DNA of 64,000 nucleotides, from positions 1,683,001 to 1,747,000 of the forward strand of contig NZ_CP022382.1 of the NCBI RefSeq assembly GCF_002302565.1, written 5' to 3'. Positions 10,433 to 18,451 of the stretch are shown piece after piece; position 1 is the stretch's first letter; every line of letters starts with the position of its first letter. The notes beneath the pieces were generated by a model. The model saw only the letters and a program-made list of their open reading frames with translations. It made no database searches and was not told where the DNA came from. Origin of the DNA: Capnocytophaga canimorsus. Lineage in GTDB: Bacteria; Bacteroidota; Bacteroidia; Flavobacteriales; Flavobacteriaceae. Made by a program: the position numbers and the translations under genes.

Positions 10433-11419
10433 TCATTCTTTCAATTTTTTAATTTCTTTATCAAAATCAGAGATTATTTTTTGGGTTTTGTTAAACTCCT
10501 CATATTCTGCAATAGCTTTTCTGTCGGCTTGAACTTTGGAAATTTTACCCTTTCCTTCCAAAATTTTATATTCATTAAAGCTCAAAAACCTATTTACACT
10601 CTCGGCTAATTGCTCCATCGTAAATGTGTTTTTCCTTTCTATAAGTCCTTCAATATAATCAAAGTAGCCTGTAACAGTTCTTTCTAATTGCTGAATTTCT
10701 TTTTCTTGAAGATAATTTTTAGCAATAACTACATCTTGTTTTAAAATCCTACCGTCAGGAGCATTTTTCCAAGTACTTAACCCCATATTCTCTTTGGTCT
10801 TATCTGCTTGAGAATATATAATCTCTGGGGCTGTTTTCCCTGTAATGGCGTAGTGAAATTTATTCTGAACCATTGCATAAAAATTCTTCGTGATTTCGGA
10901 ATTGGAGTCGTAATCAATACTACATTCTGCAAAAATATCCGTAACTTGTTGATAAATCCTTCTTTCACTGGCTCTTATGGAACGAATTCTTTGTAAAAGC
11001 TCTCTAAAGTAATCTTTGCCGAAAACCTTTTGTCCTTGTTTTAATCTTTCATTATCTAAAACAAAGCCTTTAACAATATATTCTTTCAAAGTGTTGGTTG
11101 CCCATATCCTAAATTGTGTAGCTTTTGATGAATTAACCCTATAACCTACAGATATTATGGCATCTAGGTTATAAAATTTGGTATTGTACTTTTTTCCGTC
11201 ATTTGCAGTATGTTCCAAAATGGAACTAACTGAATTTTCCTCTAGTTCTCCACTTTCGAAGATGTTATTCAAATGTTTGGTAATAGCGGGTCTTTGCACT
11301 CCAAAAAGTTCTGCAATAGCTTTTTGTGTAAGCCATAAAGTTTCATTCTGAAGCAAAACATCTAATCTGACATCTCCATTAGGGGTGGTATAAAGGATTA
11401 TATTTTGGGTATTTTCCAT
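10433..11419 (-). CDS. Virulence RhuM family protein
   Basis: The 328-residue protein begins MENTQNIILYTTPNG; I chose 11419 over an upstream in-frame start because family homology begins there and the preceding residues look like untranslated AT-rich DNA. The N-terminal domain has the RhuM pattern LWLTQKAIAELFGVQRPAITKH (DNA-binding-like helix-turn-helix) and NLDAIISVGYRVNSSKATQFR, followed by WATNTLKEYIVKGFVLD and a helical C-terminal half. RhuM was named from a Salmonella pathogenicity island. Its biochemical role is not established, and homologues are scattered on mobile and defence islands. Flanking transposase debris fits horizontal acquisition. Confidence 0.85.
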   Translation of the reverse strand: MENTQNIILYTTPNGDVRLDVLLQNETLWLTQKAIAELFGVQRPAITKHLNNIFESGELEENSVSSILEHTANDGKKYNTKFYNLDAIISVGYRVNSSKATQFRIWATNTLKEYIVKGFVLDNERLKQGQKVFGKDYFRELLQRIRSIRASERRIYQQVTDIFAECSIDYDSNSEITKNFYAMVQNKFHYAITGKTAPEIIYSQADKTKENMGLSTWKNAPDGRILKQDVVIAKNYLQEKEIQQLERTVTGYFDYIEGLIERKNTFTMEQLAESVNRFLSFNEYKILEGKGKISKVQADRKAIAEYEEFNKTQKIISDFDKEIKKLKE

Positions 11420-11518
11420 ATTGTAAACAAATTTTTCTCTCTTAAGACACAAAAGTATAAAATTCTTAAAAAAAATTAATTTTTGCTCAATAAACGTAAG
11501 TTCATTCCAACTTATAAG

Positions 11519-11853
11519 TGCCAATATTCACGATGGTAAAGCGGCAGATTTTCTGATGAGAACTTTGGTATATTTATTCATTCCTTTAAAGATTATCCTT
11601 GCCAATGGAGGTTATAGGGAGAGAGATTATCGAACAAGTGAAGAATAAATTTGGTTATATCATTGAGGTAGTTATGAGAAATGATCAAAAGAAAAAGGAT
11701 TTTCATCCCATTTCTAAAAGATGGGTGATAGAACGCACTTTTGCTTGGCTAGACAATGATCGAAGATTATGTAGAAATTATGAATTACTGCTAGAAAACT
11801 CAGAAAATATGGTCAAATTATCTGCTATAAAAATTTTACTCAATAAAATTTAA
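11519..11853 (+). pseudogene. IS5-type transposase, C-terminal fragment with frameshift
   Basis: Conceptual translation gives NIHDGKAADFLMRTLVYLFI and IILANGGYR in one frame, then continues in another frame (EIIEQVKNKFGYIIEV, KRWVIERTFAWLDNDRRLCR, SENMVKLSAIKILL). VIERTFAWL carries the catalytic Glu of IS5-type DDE transposases. The two parts are separated by a frameshift near 11617, and everything N-terminal is absent. No clear terminal inverted repeat is visible at either side. The left border of the fragment lies about 100 bp upstream of the rhuM-like start. Confidence 0.8.
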
Positions 11854-11898
11854 ACAGGCTTTAAATAATATAAACTAGCAAGTTGAATTACAAAGAAA

Positions 11899-11927
11899 AA
11901 GTTTTATGAAACACATTCCATAAAACT
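11899..11927. repeat. Inverted repeat of unknown role
   Basis: AAGTTTTATG and CATAAAACTT flank a 9-base loop. No T run follows on either strand, so it is not an obvious terminator; it may belong to the insertion-sequence remnant upstream. Confidence 0.4.
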
Positions 11928-12007
11928 TCTGCTCAAGCCTCTGGTAGCCTATATCTCAAAAACTTTTACCAACTATTTTTAAGTATTATGCTTTAAAAAG
12001 AGATGTT

Positions 12008-12050
12008 ATTAAAAAACAAAAAAGTTTGAAACTATATAATTTCAAACTTT
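12008..12050 (-). terminator. Terminator of the Roadblock-like gene
   Basis: AAAGTTTGAAA and TTTCAAACTTT form an 11-bp stem; on the minus strand it is followed by a T-rich run. It lies 25 bp after the stop of the gene at 12075-12455. Confidence 0.8.
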
Positions 12051-12074
12051 TTATTGTTAATTTTTTTGTTGTTC

Positions 12075-12455
12075 TTAGAAAGTTGCTGCCAAATCTTTTT
12101 TGTATTTAGCAAGTAAAGCCCGTGTTAAACCAAGGTTTGCTTTTGTTGAATCTACCGCTAAATAAATAAAGTACGTTCCGTTAGCAGCAATGTCAATGAT
12201 GTGAATTTGATCTGTCAAAGTAATCAAAATATCTTCAATTTTTTCTTTTGGAGCTAGTCCTAAAGCACTAAGAGCATTCAATTTAGCTTTTACTACTTCT
12301 AAGTTATAAGCTGAAGCTAAATTAGGGTCAAAACTAGGTACAACAGTATCAGAAACATAAGAAACACCTGATCTTACCTCTGTGACAGACACTGCTATAA
12401 ATCCAGGAACGTTATTTTTCATATCCTGAACGAATTTGTCTAATACATTTGTCAT
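12075..12455 (-). CDS. Roadblock/LC7-like small protein
   Basis: The 126-residue protein has no signal peptide. Alternating hydrophobic strands and helices, with GFIAVSVTEVRSG near the N-terminus, a long central helix (EVVKAKLNALSALGL), then EDILITLTDQIHIIDIAANG, YFIYLAVDSTKANLGLTRAL and a C-terminal helix, fit the Roadblock/LC7 fold, whose members regulate small Ras-like GTPases such as MglA. The fold call comes from pattern only. No GTPase gene is adjacent; the neighbours are an IS remnant and tRNA-Cys. Monocistronic, with its own terminator. Confidence 0.5.
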   Translation of the reverse strand: MTNVLDKFVQDMKNNVPGFIAVSVTEVRSGVSYVSDTVVPSFDPNLASAYNLEVVKAKLNALSALGLAPKEKIEDILITLTDQIHIIDIAANGTYFIYLAVDSTKANLGLTRALLAKYKKDLAATF

Positions 12456-12637
12456 TTTTTTATAATTTTATTATTGATTTAAAACTCTTTGTATAAAACA
12501 TTTAAAATCAACTATATTTTAAGATAATAGAGATTTATTGATGTATGATGAAAATCCCATCACTACTTTGAATCACTTCTACATTTGGTATAACTAGATC
12601 AAGTAATACACTCAACAAAGAACTTTATATTAAGTTG

Positions 12638-12708
12638 AGGCATCGAGCGGATTCGAACCGCTGTACAAGGTTTTGCAGACCTCTGCCTAGCCACTCGGCC
12701 ACGATGCC
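12638..12708 (-). tRNA. tRNA-Cys (anticodon GCA)
   Basis: On the minus strand: acceptor GGCATCG with CGATGCC, D stem GCC/GGC, anticodon stem GAGGT/ACCTT (one G-T pair) with loop CTGCAAA, T stem AGCGG/CCGCT with loop TTCGAAT, discriminator T. CCA is not encoded. Confidence 0.97.
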
Positions 12709-12729
12709 CTATTTGTGTAAGTCAGATTG

Positions 12730-12760
12730 CAAATTTACTACTTTTATTCACAAATACAAA
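12730..12760 (-). promoter_or_regulatory. Promoter of tRNA-Cys
   Basis: On the minus strand TTTG, a 19-bp spacer and TAAATTTG (12737-12730) match the Bacteroidota consensus exactly. The box ends 21 bp before the tRNA. The upstream element overlaps the 3' end of folB. Confidence 0.8.
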
Positions 12761-13118
12761 CTCTTTTTTGTTTTATTTTGACCGCAACCGAAGCCACATC
12801 GCCACCTATGGGTGGATTAACTTTAGCAATACCAATGCTTACCTGCTGAACCTGTGGAAGTTCATCAAAAATTCGCTTCAATGCCCGATAGGCTACGTGT
12901 TCCAACAATTTAGAACGTTTGTGCATTTCTTCACTAATAATTCTATTTAAATGAACATAATCAACCGTATCGGATAACTCATCAGAATCTATGGCTTTTT
13001 TCAAATCAGCCTTGATTTTCAGATTAACTAAATAATCACTACCTATTATTTTTTCTTCATCTAAACAACCGTGATTACTAAAAATACGAATGTTTTTCAA
13101 GTGAATTTTACCCAGCAT
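12744..13118 (-). CDS. folB: Dihydroneopterin aldolase
   Basis: FolB converts dihydroneopterin to 6-hydroxymethyl-dihydropterin and glycolaldehyde in folate synthesis. The 124-residue product starts MLGKIHLKNIRIFSNHGCLD (the HG pterin-site motif) and carries DTVDYVHLNRIISEE, LLEHVAYRAL with the conserved Glu, and VNPPIGGDVASVAV. I chose 13118 because the family alignment starts at MLGKIHLKN; an upstream start would run into the porP-like gene. Its ATG lies one base after the stop of that gene, so the two are probably translationally coupled. Confidence 0.93.
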   Translation of the reverse strand: MLGKIHLKNIRIFSNHGCLDEEKIIGSDYLVNLKIKADLKKAIDSDELSDTVDYVHLNRIISEEMHKRSKLLEHVAYRALKRIFDELPQVQQVSIGIAKVNPPIGGDVASVAVKIKQKRVCICE

Positions 13119-13119
13119 A

Positions 13120-14067
13120 TTATCTATCAGTACATCTACAGTTACTAATTCCTTGAAATAAATCAAGCCCTAAGGTGATTACGTGAGTTCCTGTGTTATA
13201 TGTTGCTATCTCATTTAAAGTTAGTTGATAAGAATACGCAAAATAGAACATATTTCGCTTCAAGCCCACCATCGGACCGATATTCAAGGGTCTCAAAATC
13301 TGGTCATTCAAAAAACGATAATTAACCCCAGCCCAATAGTAATCTTGCATATCTAACCATCTGAATTTTAGGTTCACATCCGTTGATGAACGTCCATCAC
13401 TTTCATAATGCTGATAAAATAATGAGGGTTCTATTTCGAAATCACTAGTGCGATATCTCTTATAACGATACCCCGTGTAAACACTGTAATTACGCAATGC
13501 CTTGGGCTCGCTTACTGCAAAAATATCAATATCCTTATTGAGCAAATTGGCTACAGTCAAATTAGCAAACCAACCCTTATAACGATACAACACTCCTACG
13601 TCAAAATTATGATTGATTGTAGAGCGATTGTTGGTTACGGAAGGGTCATAAATACGATCGAATTTGTCAGTATCAATTCGGAAGGAATTGAGTGCATACG
13701 AAATTCCGAAAGAAAGGAAGTGATTATCGTAACGGTCTAATGTTAAGTGGTGTGCAAAACTGACTTTACCCCCCATTTGTTTGGTGTGACCATTTTTGTC
13801 ATTGTATAGCACCAAGCCCAAACCGCTACGTTCACCGATTCGAACATCTCCAGAAAGCGACTGATAATCAGGAGCATCTTTGATTCCAACCCATTGGGTT
13901 ACTCCACTGAAGCGCAATTTAACAAAGTCTCCAATCCCCGCGTAAGTTGATGCAATCAAAAACTCGCTATCTGCCAGATATTGATTCATCTGAGGAAGAT
14001 GCAATTCCTGTGAGCATATTTTTCCAGAAAAAAGCATCATAAAAGTTAATAGAGCTATTCTTTTCAT
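13120..14067 (-). CDS. PorP/SprF family type IX secretion membrane protein
   Basis: The 315-residue protein has a signal peptide (to about FSGKICSQE), the family motif FSGVTQWVGIKDAPDYQS and repeated amphipathic strands ending in LGLDLFQGISNCRC. It shares the family of the protein at 4467-5390 but little sequence. It is not next to an adhesin, so it may be the general T9SS PorP or serve a distant substrate. It is followed immediately by folB, an arrangement that links envelope and folate genes transcriptionally. The upstream region holds a TACCTTAG box on the minus strand. Confidence 0.88.
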   Translation of the reverse strand: MKRIALLTFMMLFSGKICSQELHLPQMNQYLADSEFLIASTYAGIGDFVKLRFSGVTQWVGIKDAPDYQSLSGDVRIGERSGLGLVLYNDKNGHTKQMGGKVSFAHHLTLDRYDNHFLSFGISYALNSFRIDTDKFDRIYDPSVTNNRSTINHNFDVGVLYRYKGWFANLTVANLLNKDIDIFAVSEPKALRNYSVYTGYRYKRYRTSDFEIEPSLFYQHYESDGRSSTDVNLKFRWLDMQDYYWAGVNYRFLNDQILRPLNIGPMVGLKRNMFYFAYSYQLTLNEIATYNTGTHVITLGLDLFQGISNCRCTDR

Positions 14068-14510
14068 TTGATTTACTGTTAGTATAAAACAATAGTTGAA
14101 ATCCGAAGATCTGCTTTGTTGGGGCTAAGGTATGAATTTTCTGTTGAAAATAAAGCGCTTTTTTCTAATTTCGTAAGGTGTTAATAATAAATTATCTATT
14201 CTTTAACATAACCCAAAGAAATTCTAATAGGGCAAGTTGTTCAAATTGGTAATAAAAATGTTTTTCTCAGTAGCAAAATAGATAGATGCTATATATTTGA
14301 GTTTGGAAGATAATAAAAACGCTATCGTTAATAATTTGTTATTTTGAAAATTAGGATAAGCCCACCAGATTATTTTTTTAGCGCATCTTGAGGTATATAT
14401 CCTTGTGATATAACTACTTTTTTTGCAAAATGAAACGTGTGAAACAGAAAACCCGTGATTTGCCAAGCAAATCACGGGTTTTCACGTCTTTTTATTATGG
14501 GTTTAGTTTC
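14068..14510. other. Intergenic stretch between porP-like and barrel genes
   Basis: AT-rich. It holds the likely minus-strand promoter box of the PorP/SprF gene (TACCTTAG, about 14126-14133) and a strong hairpin (separate entry). An open frame at 14224-14475 (-) has no start context or composition suggesting a gene. No other feature seen. Confidence 0.6.
14448..14482 (-). terminator. 16-bp perfect hairpin terminator
   Basis: AAAACCCGTGATTTGC and GCAAATCACGGGTTTT flank a 3-base loop. It lies 28 bp after the stop of the barrel gene. The T tract is short on the minus strand and better on the plus strand, so it may act in both directions. Confidence 0.75.
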
Positions 14511-15044
14511 TTAAAACTTGTATCCTATTTTTAAACCAGCATTAGGCTCAATTGCCCAAAACTTTTTACTGTTATTAATTTCGGATCCAAAATTACGTGC
14601 AATATTAACAAACGGTGCTACGATGAAAGTATCGTTGTAATTCCACTGATAGCCAAGACCTACCCCTAAAATAAAACTATTGAGTTTGATTTCAGTAACA
14701 TTTGCTCCTTCGGTTTCTTTATACTTACCAAAACGCTGTTTAATAAACGGATTGATGTAAGGTCCTGAGAGATTTTCAGGATCAAAGTAGTAGTTATATC
14801 CTAATTTGATACTGGTAGCAGAGAATTTTTTATCGCTATTTTTAGGAAAGTACGAAAAACGATCATTGAAAAACATTTCCAACTCAACCGACTGATTCAT
14901 ACCTACATAATGTTCATATCCCACTTCAATAGAAGCAATGGCTATAGCATTGGCGATGTTTAAATTTATTTGATGTTTTGGGTAATCTTGAGAAAATGCC
15001 TTAACAGATAAAAGCATAAAACACGCAATCATTATTTTTTTCAT
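14511..15044 (-). CDS. Outer-membrane beta-barrel protein
   Basis: The 177-residue protein starts MKKIMIACFMLLSVKAFSQD, a clear signal peptide; the ATG at 15044 is preferred to one 30 bp upstream. The mature part alternates hydrophobic and polar residues in eight or so strands (SIEVGYEHYVG, FILGVGLGYQW, FIVAPFVNIARNFG, PNAGLKIGYKF), typical of small outer-membrane barrels of the DUF3575 or OmpW-like kind. I cannot assign a substrate. Monocistronic, divergent from the mscS-like gene. Confidence 0.65.
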   Translation of the reverse strand: MKKIMIACFMLLSVKAFSQDYPKHQINLNIANAIAIASIEVGYEHYVGMNQSVELEMFFNDRFSYFPKNSDKKFSATSIKLGYNYYFDPENLSGPYINPFIKQRFGKYKETEGANVTEIKLNSFILGVGLGYQWNYNDTFIVAPFVNIARNFGSEINNSKKFWAIEPNAGLKIGYKF

Positions 15045-15153
15045 ATTATAAAATTTTAAATTTACATACCGCAAAAATAGTCTTTTATTTCATTAAATCT
15101 AATCATATATTTTAATTTTATAATTTTGTTGTGAAAATCTTGATTTTGAAGCT

Positions 15154-16407
15154 ATGATGCATTTCATTGAGAAATACCGTATTGAAAGTGTTGTTTTTAT
15201 AGAGAACTTAGGTATTGATAATGGTTGGGCTGTTACGTTACAATCGGCTTTTACCTTTCTGGCAATGTGTATTTTTGGTTGGATGGTTGACCGACTAGCT
15301 ACGCAAATAATGCGTAAATATATTCCTAAAATTGTAGGACGTACCGCTACCGATTGGGATGATATTTTCGTGAAAAACAAGGTCTTTGCCAATATGGCAC
15401 ATTTCTTCCCTGGTGTGGTGATGCTTCTCTTTGGCGAACTCATTGCCTCTGACGGGCTGCGATGGGTAATAGAAACTCTTATCGGTACCTATTTTATTAT
15501 TGTTTCGTTATTGTTTTTCAATGCACTACTAAATGCTATTGACGAATTGTATGGTCACGTAAAAGGTGAGGGGGCATCCTTAAAAATTTACATTCAATTG
15601 GCAAAAGTGATTGTTTTTTCGTTAGGAGGTATTGCCGTTATTTCCATTTTTGCAAATAAAAACTTTTTAGACATCCTTGCTGGATTGGGAGCTATGATAA
15701 CCATTCTTCTGATTGTTTATAAAGATATGATTATGGGGTTTGTAGCAGGAATACAACTTTCAGCAAATAAAATGGTTTATGTGGGAGATTGGATTGTTTT
15801 ACCTAAAGACGGCGCTGACGGAACGGTTATTGATATTGGCTTGACTACGGTTAAAATCCAAAATTGGGACAGAACCATAACCACTATACCTACTTACAAG
15901 CTCACTTCCGAGTCTTTTACCAATTGGCGAGGAATGCAACTTTCAGGCGGACGAAGAATCAAACGTCACGTGAGTATTGATATTGAATCCATTCACTTCC
16001 TGTCAGAAGCTGAAATACAAACTTTTAGAAAGATACGATTGCTTACCGAGTATATTGACGAAAAACTCCAAGTAATTTCAGCGGTAAATGCCAATGAAAC
16101 AGAACACGTAAACCAACGCAGACTGACCAATATTGGTACCTTCCGAAAATATGTTGAAAATTACTTGCGAGAATCAGGATATGCTAATTTAGATATGACT
16201 TTTATTGTCAGACAATTACAATCTACAGAAAAAGGTGTATCCATTGAAATATATATGTTCTGTAAGGTAAAAGAATGGGCAGTTTACGAGCAAATACAAG
16301 CCGATATTTTCGACCATATTTTTGCCATTATCCCCACCTTTAACCTCCGATTATTCCAAGAACCTTCTGGGCACAACTTCTCAAGCAAATGGTTTGGAGA
16401 AGAATAG
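15154..16407 (+). CDS. Mechanosensitive channel, MscS family (YbdG type)
   Basis: The 417-residue inner-membrane protein has several N-terminal membrane segments, then the MscS pore and upper beta domain: LAGLGAMITILLIVYKDMIMGFVAGIQL, VGDWIVLPKDGADGTVIDIGLTTVKI and NWDRTITTIPTYKL. The length and the long C-terminal alpha/beta domain match YbdG-type channels, which release solutes on mild hypoosmotic shock. Its stop is directly adjacent to the stop of the convergent YhcH-like gene (no intergenic base). Confidence 0.9.
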   Translation: MMHFIEKYRIESVVFIENLGIDNGWAVTLQSAFTFLAMCIFGWMVDRLATQIMRKYIPKIVGRTATDWDDIFVKNKVFANMAHFFPGVVMLLFGELIASDGLRWVIETLIGTYFIIVSLLFFNALLNAIDELYGHVKGEGASLKIYIQLAKVIVFSLGGIAVISIFANKNFLDILAGLGAMITILLIVYKDMIMGFVAGIQLSANKMVYVGDWIVLPKDGADGTVIDIGLTTVKIQNWDRTITTIPTYKLTSESFTNWRGMQLSGGRRIKRHVSIDIESIHFLSEAEIQTFRKIRLLTEYIDEKLQVISAVNANETEHVNQRRLTNIGTFRKYVENYLRESGYANLDMTFIVRQLQSTEKGVSIEIYMFCKVKEWAVYEQIQADIFDHIFAIIPTFNLRLFQEPSGHNFSSKWFGEE

Positions 16408-16875
16408 TTAATGCTCTCCAAAAACAAATTCTTTTACTTTAACAACCACTTTTTTAATGGTTTGAGATTTAGTTTCTGCTATAAATTGAGGCTGATGAAT
16501 GTCTTGAGGAAAAAGCACTGCCATATTTTTGGGAGTTAGGTGTAAATCAATAACGGGTGGATTTACTGCTTTATAGAGTTGACAATCTTTCTCAGCATTG
16601 TAAGGGGTGGTTACAATTACATCTTTTCTGCCAAATAATTTGATACGTTCTTCCCCAGCCAAAACCACGTGAATGTCCACTTCCTTTTGGTGTGATTCAA
16701 TTATAGTAGGTATTTCCTTGGTTTGATAAGTCATTACCCGTATTTGATACTGCTCACAAGCAAAGTAAATCCCATCTGGAGTTTGTGCGTCTAACGTTTT
16801 TAAATTATTGAAAATTTCTCTGAAAATGGGGTTTTTAAAGTATAATTCCCAGTGGTTTATAGCATCGTATATCAT
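16408..16875 (-). CDS. YhcH/YjgK/YiaL family protein
   Basis: The 155-residue cytoplasmic protein has the family pattern: PDGIYFACEQYQIRVMTYQTK, ESHQKEVDIHVVLAGEE with the conserved metal-site Glu and His residues, and MAVLFPQDIHQPQF. Members form cupin-like folds linked to N-glycolylneuraminic or other sugar metabolism; the exact substrate here is unknown. No sugar genes flank it. Confidence 0.88.
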   Translation of the reverse strand: MIYDAINHWELYFKNPIFREIFNNLKTLDAQTPDGIYFACEQYQIRVMTYQTKEIPTIIESHQKEVDIHVVLAGEERIKLFGRKDVIVTTPYNAEKDCQLYKAVNPPVIDLHLTPKNMAVLFPQDIHQPQFIAETKSQTIKKVVVKVKEFVFGEH

Positions 16876-16973
16876 AACATTTTATTTTGCTTTAGCGAAG
16901 TTACGAATTTTTTTCAATTTGAGTCTACAATTTTTAGTCAGAAGGGGGGATAAAAACCCTATAAAATAGAGAA

Positions 16974-16993
16974 GCCACCTGAAAAAAGGTGGC
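16974..16993 (-). terminator. Hairpin after the oxidase cluster
   Basis: GCCACC and GGTGGC flank an eight-base loop, 32 bp beyond the stop of the subunit IV-like gene. The following minus-strand T content is weak. Confidence 0.5.
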
Positions 16994-17024
16994 GTCCATA
17001 AGCAAAAACTATAAGAAACTATTT

Positions 17025-17408
17025 TTAAAATTTCCAAGTCATAAAGCTGTTTTTCAACACTTCATTGATATAGCTTCCCTCTATTAAATAAATAAATATG
17101 ATGTACGGAATGTATATCAAAAGTGGAAGCACCACCGCGTGTCGGAAACTTTTAAGTTCATCACGCATATGCATAAAATCCCACGCAATATAGTAAGCTT
17201 TAACTATGGTAAGGATAATGAAAATCCAATTTAAAAGCTTCATAGAAAGCACTTTAGTTTCTAAAAATTCTGGGCGATAAATACCCAAAAGCACCTCAAT
17301 TGCCGTAACTATAGACAGCAAAATAAGCACGCCCCATATTTTTTGTTCGTTGGATTTGAACTTAATAGCTCCACGAAATATCTCTAATTTATGTTCTGTA
17401 TGTGCCAT
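17025..17408 (-). CDS. Cytochrome c oxidase subunit IV family protein
   Basis: The 127-residue protein begins MAHTEHKLEIFRG (the ATG at 17408 is preferred to one six bases upstream). Three membrane segments are visible (IWGVLILLSIVTAIEVLLGIY, LLNWIFIILTIVKAYYIAWD, HAVVLPLLIYIPYIIFIYLI), with HMRDELKSFR between the last two. That is the small subunit IV-like family encoded next to subunit III in Bacteroidota. It is the last gene of the oxidase cluster, 16 bp after the subunit III gene. Confidence 0.8.
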   Translation of the reverse strand: MAHTEHKLEIFRGAIKFKSNEQKIWGVLILLSIVTAIEVLLGIYRPEFLETKVLSMKLLNWIFIILTIVKAYYIAWDFMHMRDELKSFRHAVVLPLLIYIPYIIFIYLIEGSYINEVLKNSFMTWKF

Positions 17409-17424
17409 AATCAATAATATTTTT

Positions 17425-18408
17425 TTAAACCAAATAGAAGAAAGTGAATACGAAAACCCAAACCAAATCCACGAAATGCCAGTAAAGTCCTGTTTTTTCT
17501 ACCATTTCGTAGCTCTTACGACGCTCATAGGTACCTAAGAGTACGTTTAAGAAAATAATGATATTCAACACTACTCCTGAAAAAACGTGGAATCCGTGGA
17601 ATCCAGTAATAAAGAAAAAGAAATCTCCGAATAAGCGATGACCATACTCATTTCGGATAAGGTTTGCTCCCTCAACCACATACCTTGCATTTTCAATTTG
17701 CTGTAATGATTCAGCTCTGGAAAGCACCGTTTTATGCCCTTTTTCGTTTAACTTTTCGGTACGAATTACCACATTTTCATTGGCTTTAAATGACGCCACT
17801 ACATCTGCCAAAGCATAGGTAGGCAATGCTTTTTCTTTCATAAACCAAATCCCTTTATTAGCTTTTTGCTGCTGACGCACTACCTGTGAAGATTTTACAA
17901 AATCAGCCAAAGCAATTTGCTTATTGGTTTTAGCATCAACGAATTGTAAAATATTTCCAGCTTTTGTTTCCACTGCTCCAAATTCTCCTTTAATAAAAGT
18001 AGCCCATTCCCAAGCTTGAGAGCCTAAAAAGATTATCCCACCAATAATGGTCAGTAACAGATAAGTAGCTACTTTTTTCTGATTCATACGATGCCCCGCA
18101 TCAACAGCCAATACCATTGTTACCGAAGAGGCGATAAGCACAAAGGTCATAAATGCCACAAAAATCATTGGCTGAGGGTCACCGTGATAAAATGGAATGT
18201 GTGTAAAAACCTCATCGGCGATAGGCCAAATATCAATAAATTTAAAACGAATGAGCCCGTAAGCGGCTAAAAATCCGGAAAAAGTAAGGGCATCGGAAAC
18301 GATGAAAAACCATATCATCATTTTCCCATAACTCACCCCAAAGGGTTGAGCATCACCTCCGCCCCAACGCGATTGTTTTTTTTCTGGTTTTGCAATTGCT
18401 GCTTCCAT
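17425..18408 (-). CDS. Heme-copper oxidase subunit III with large insertion
   Basis: The 327-residue inner-membrane protein belongs to terminal oxidase subunit III. Seen: WFFIVSDALTFSGFLAAY, GSQAWEWATFIKGE, then GDFFFFITGFHGFHVFSGV with the family His/Glu motif, and WHFVDLVWVFVFTFFYLV at the end. Between the WEW helix and the FHGFHV helix lies a soluble insertion of about 110 residues (about 143-255) absent from the compact ~200-residue form encoded next door. Similar insertions occur in flavobacterial homologues, from memory. The 16-bp gap to the subunit IV-like gene indicates co-transcription. Confidence 0.88.
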   Translation of the reverse strand: MEAAIAKPEKKQSRWGGGDAQPFGVSYGKMMIWFFIVSDALTFSGFLAAYGLIRFKFIDIWPIADEVFTHIPFYHGDPQPMIFVAFMTFVLIASSVTMVLAVDAGHRMNQKKVATYLLLTIIGGIIFLGSQAWEWATFIKGEFGAVETKAGNILQFVDAKTNKQIALADFVKSSQVVRQQQKANKGIWFMKEKALPTYALADVVASFKANENVVIRTEKLNEKGHKTVLSRAESLQQIENARYVVEGANLIRNEYGHRLFGDFFFFITGFHGFHVFSGVVLNIIIFLNVLLGTYERRKSYEMVEKTGLYWHFVDLVWVFVFTFFYLV

Positions 18409-18451
18409 AGTTAGTGAATGTCAGTTTTAAAAATTAGTGTTTGTTTAAGTT

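Noticed and set aside
14224..14475. 83-codon frame on the minus strand
   Set aside because: No homology recognised, odd composition, and it runs into a terminator hairpin.
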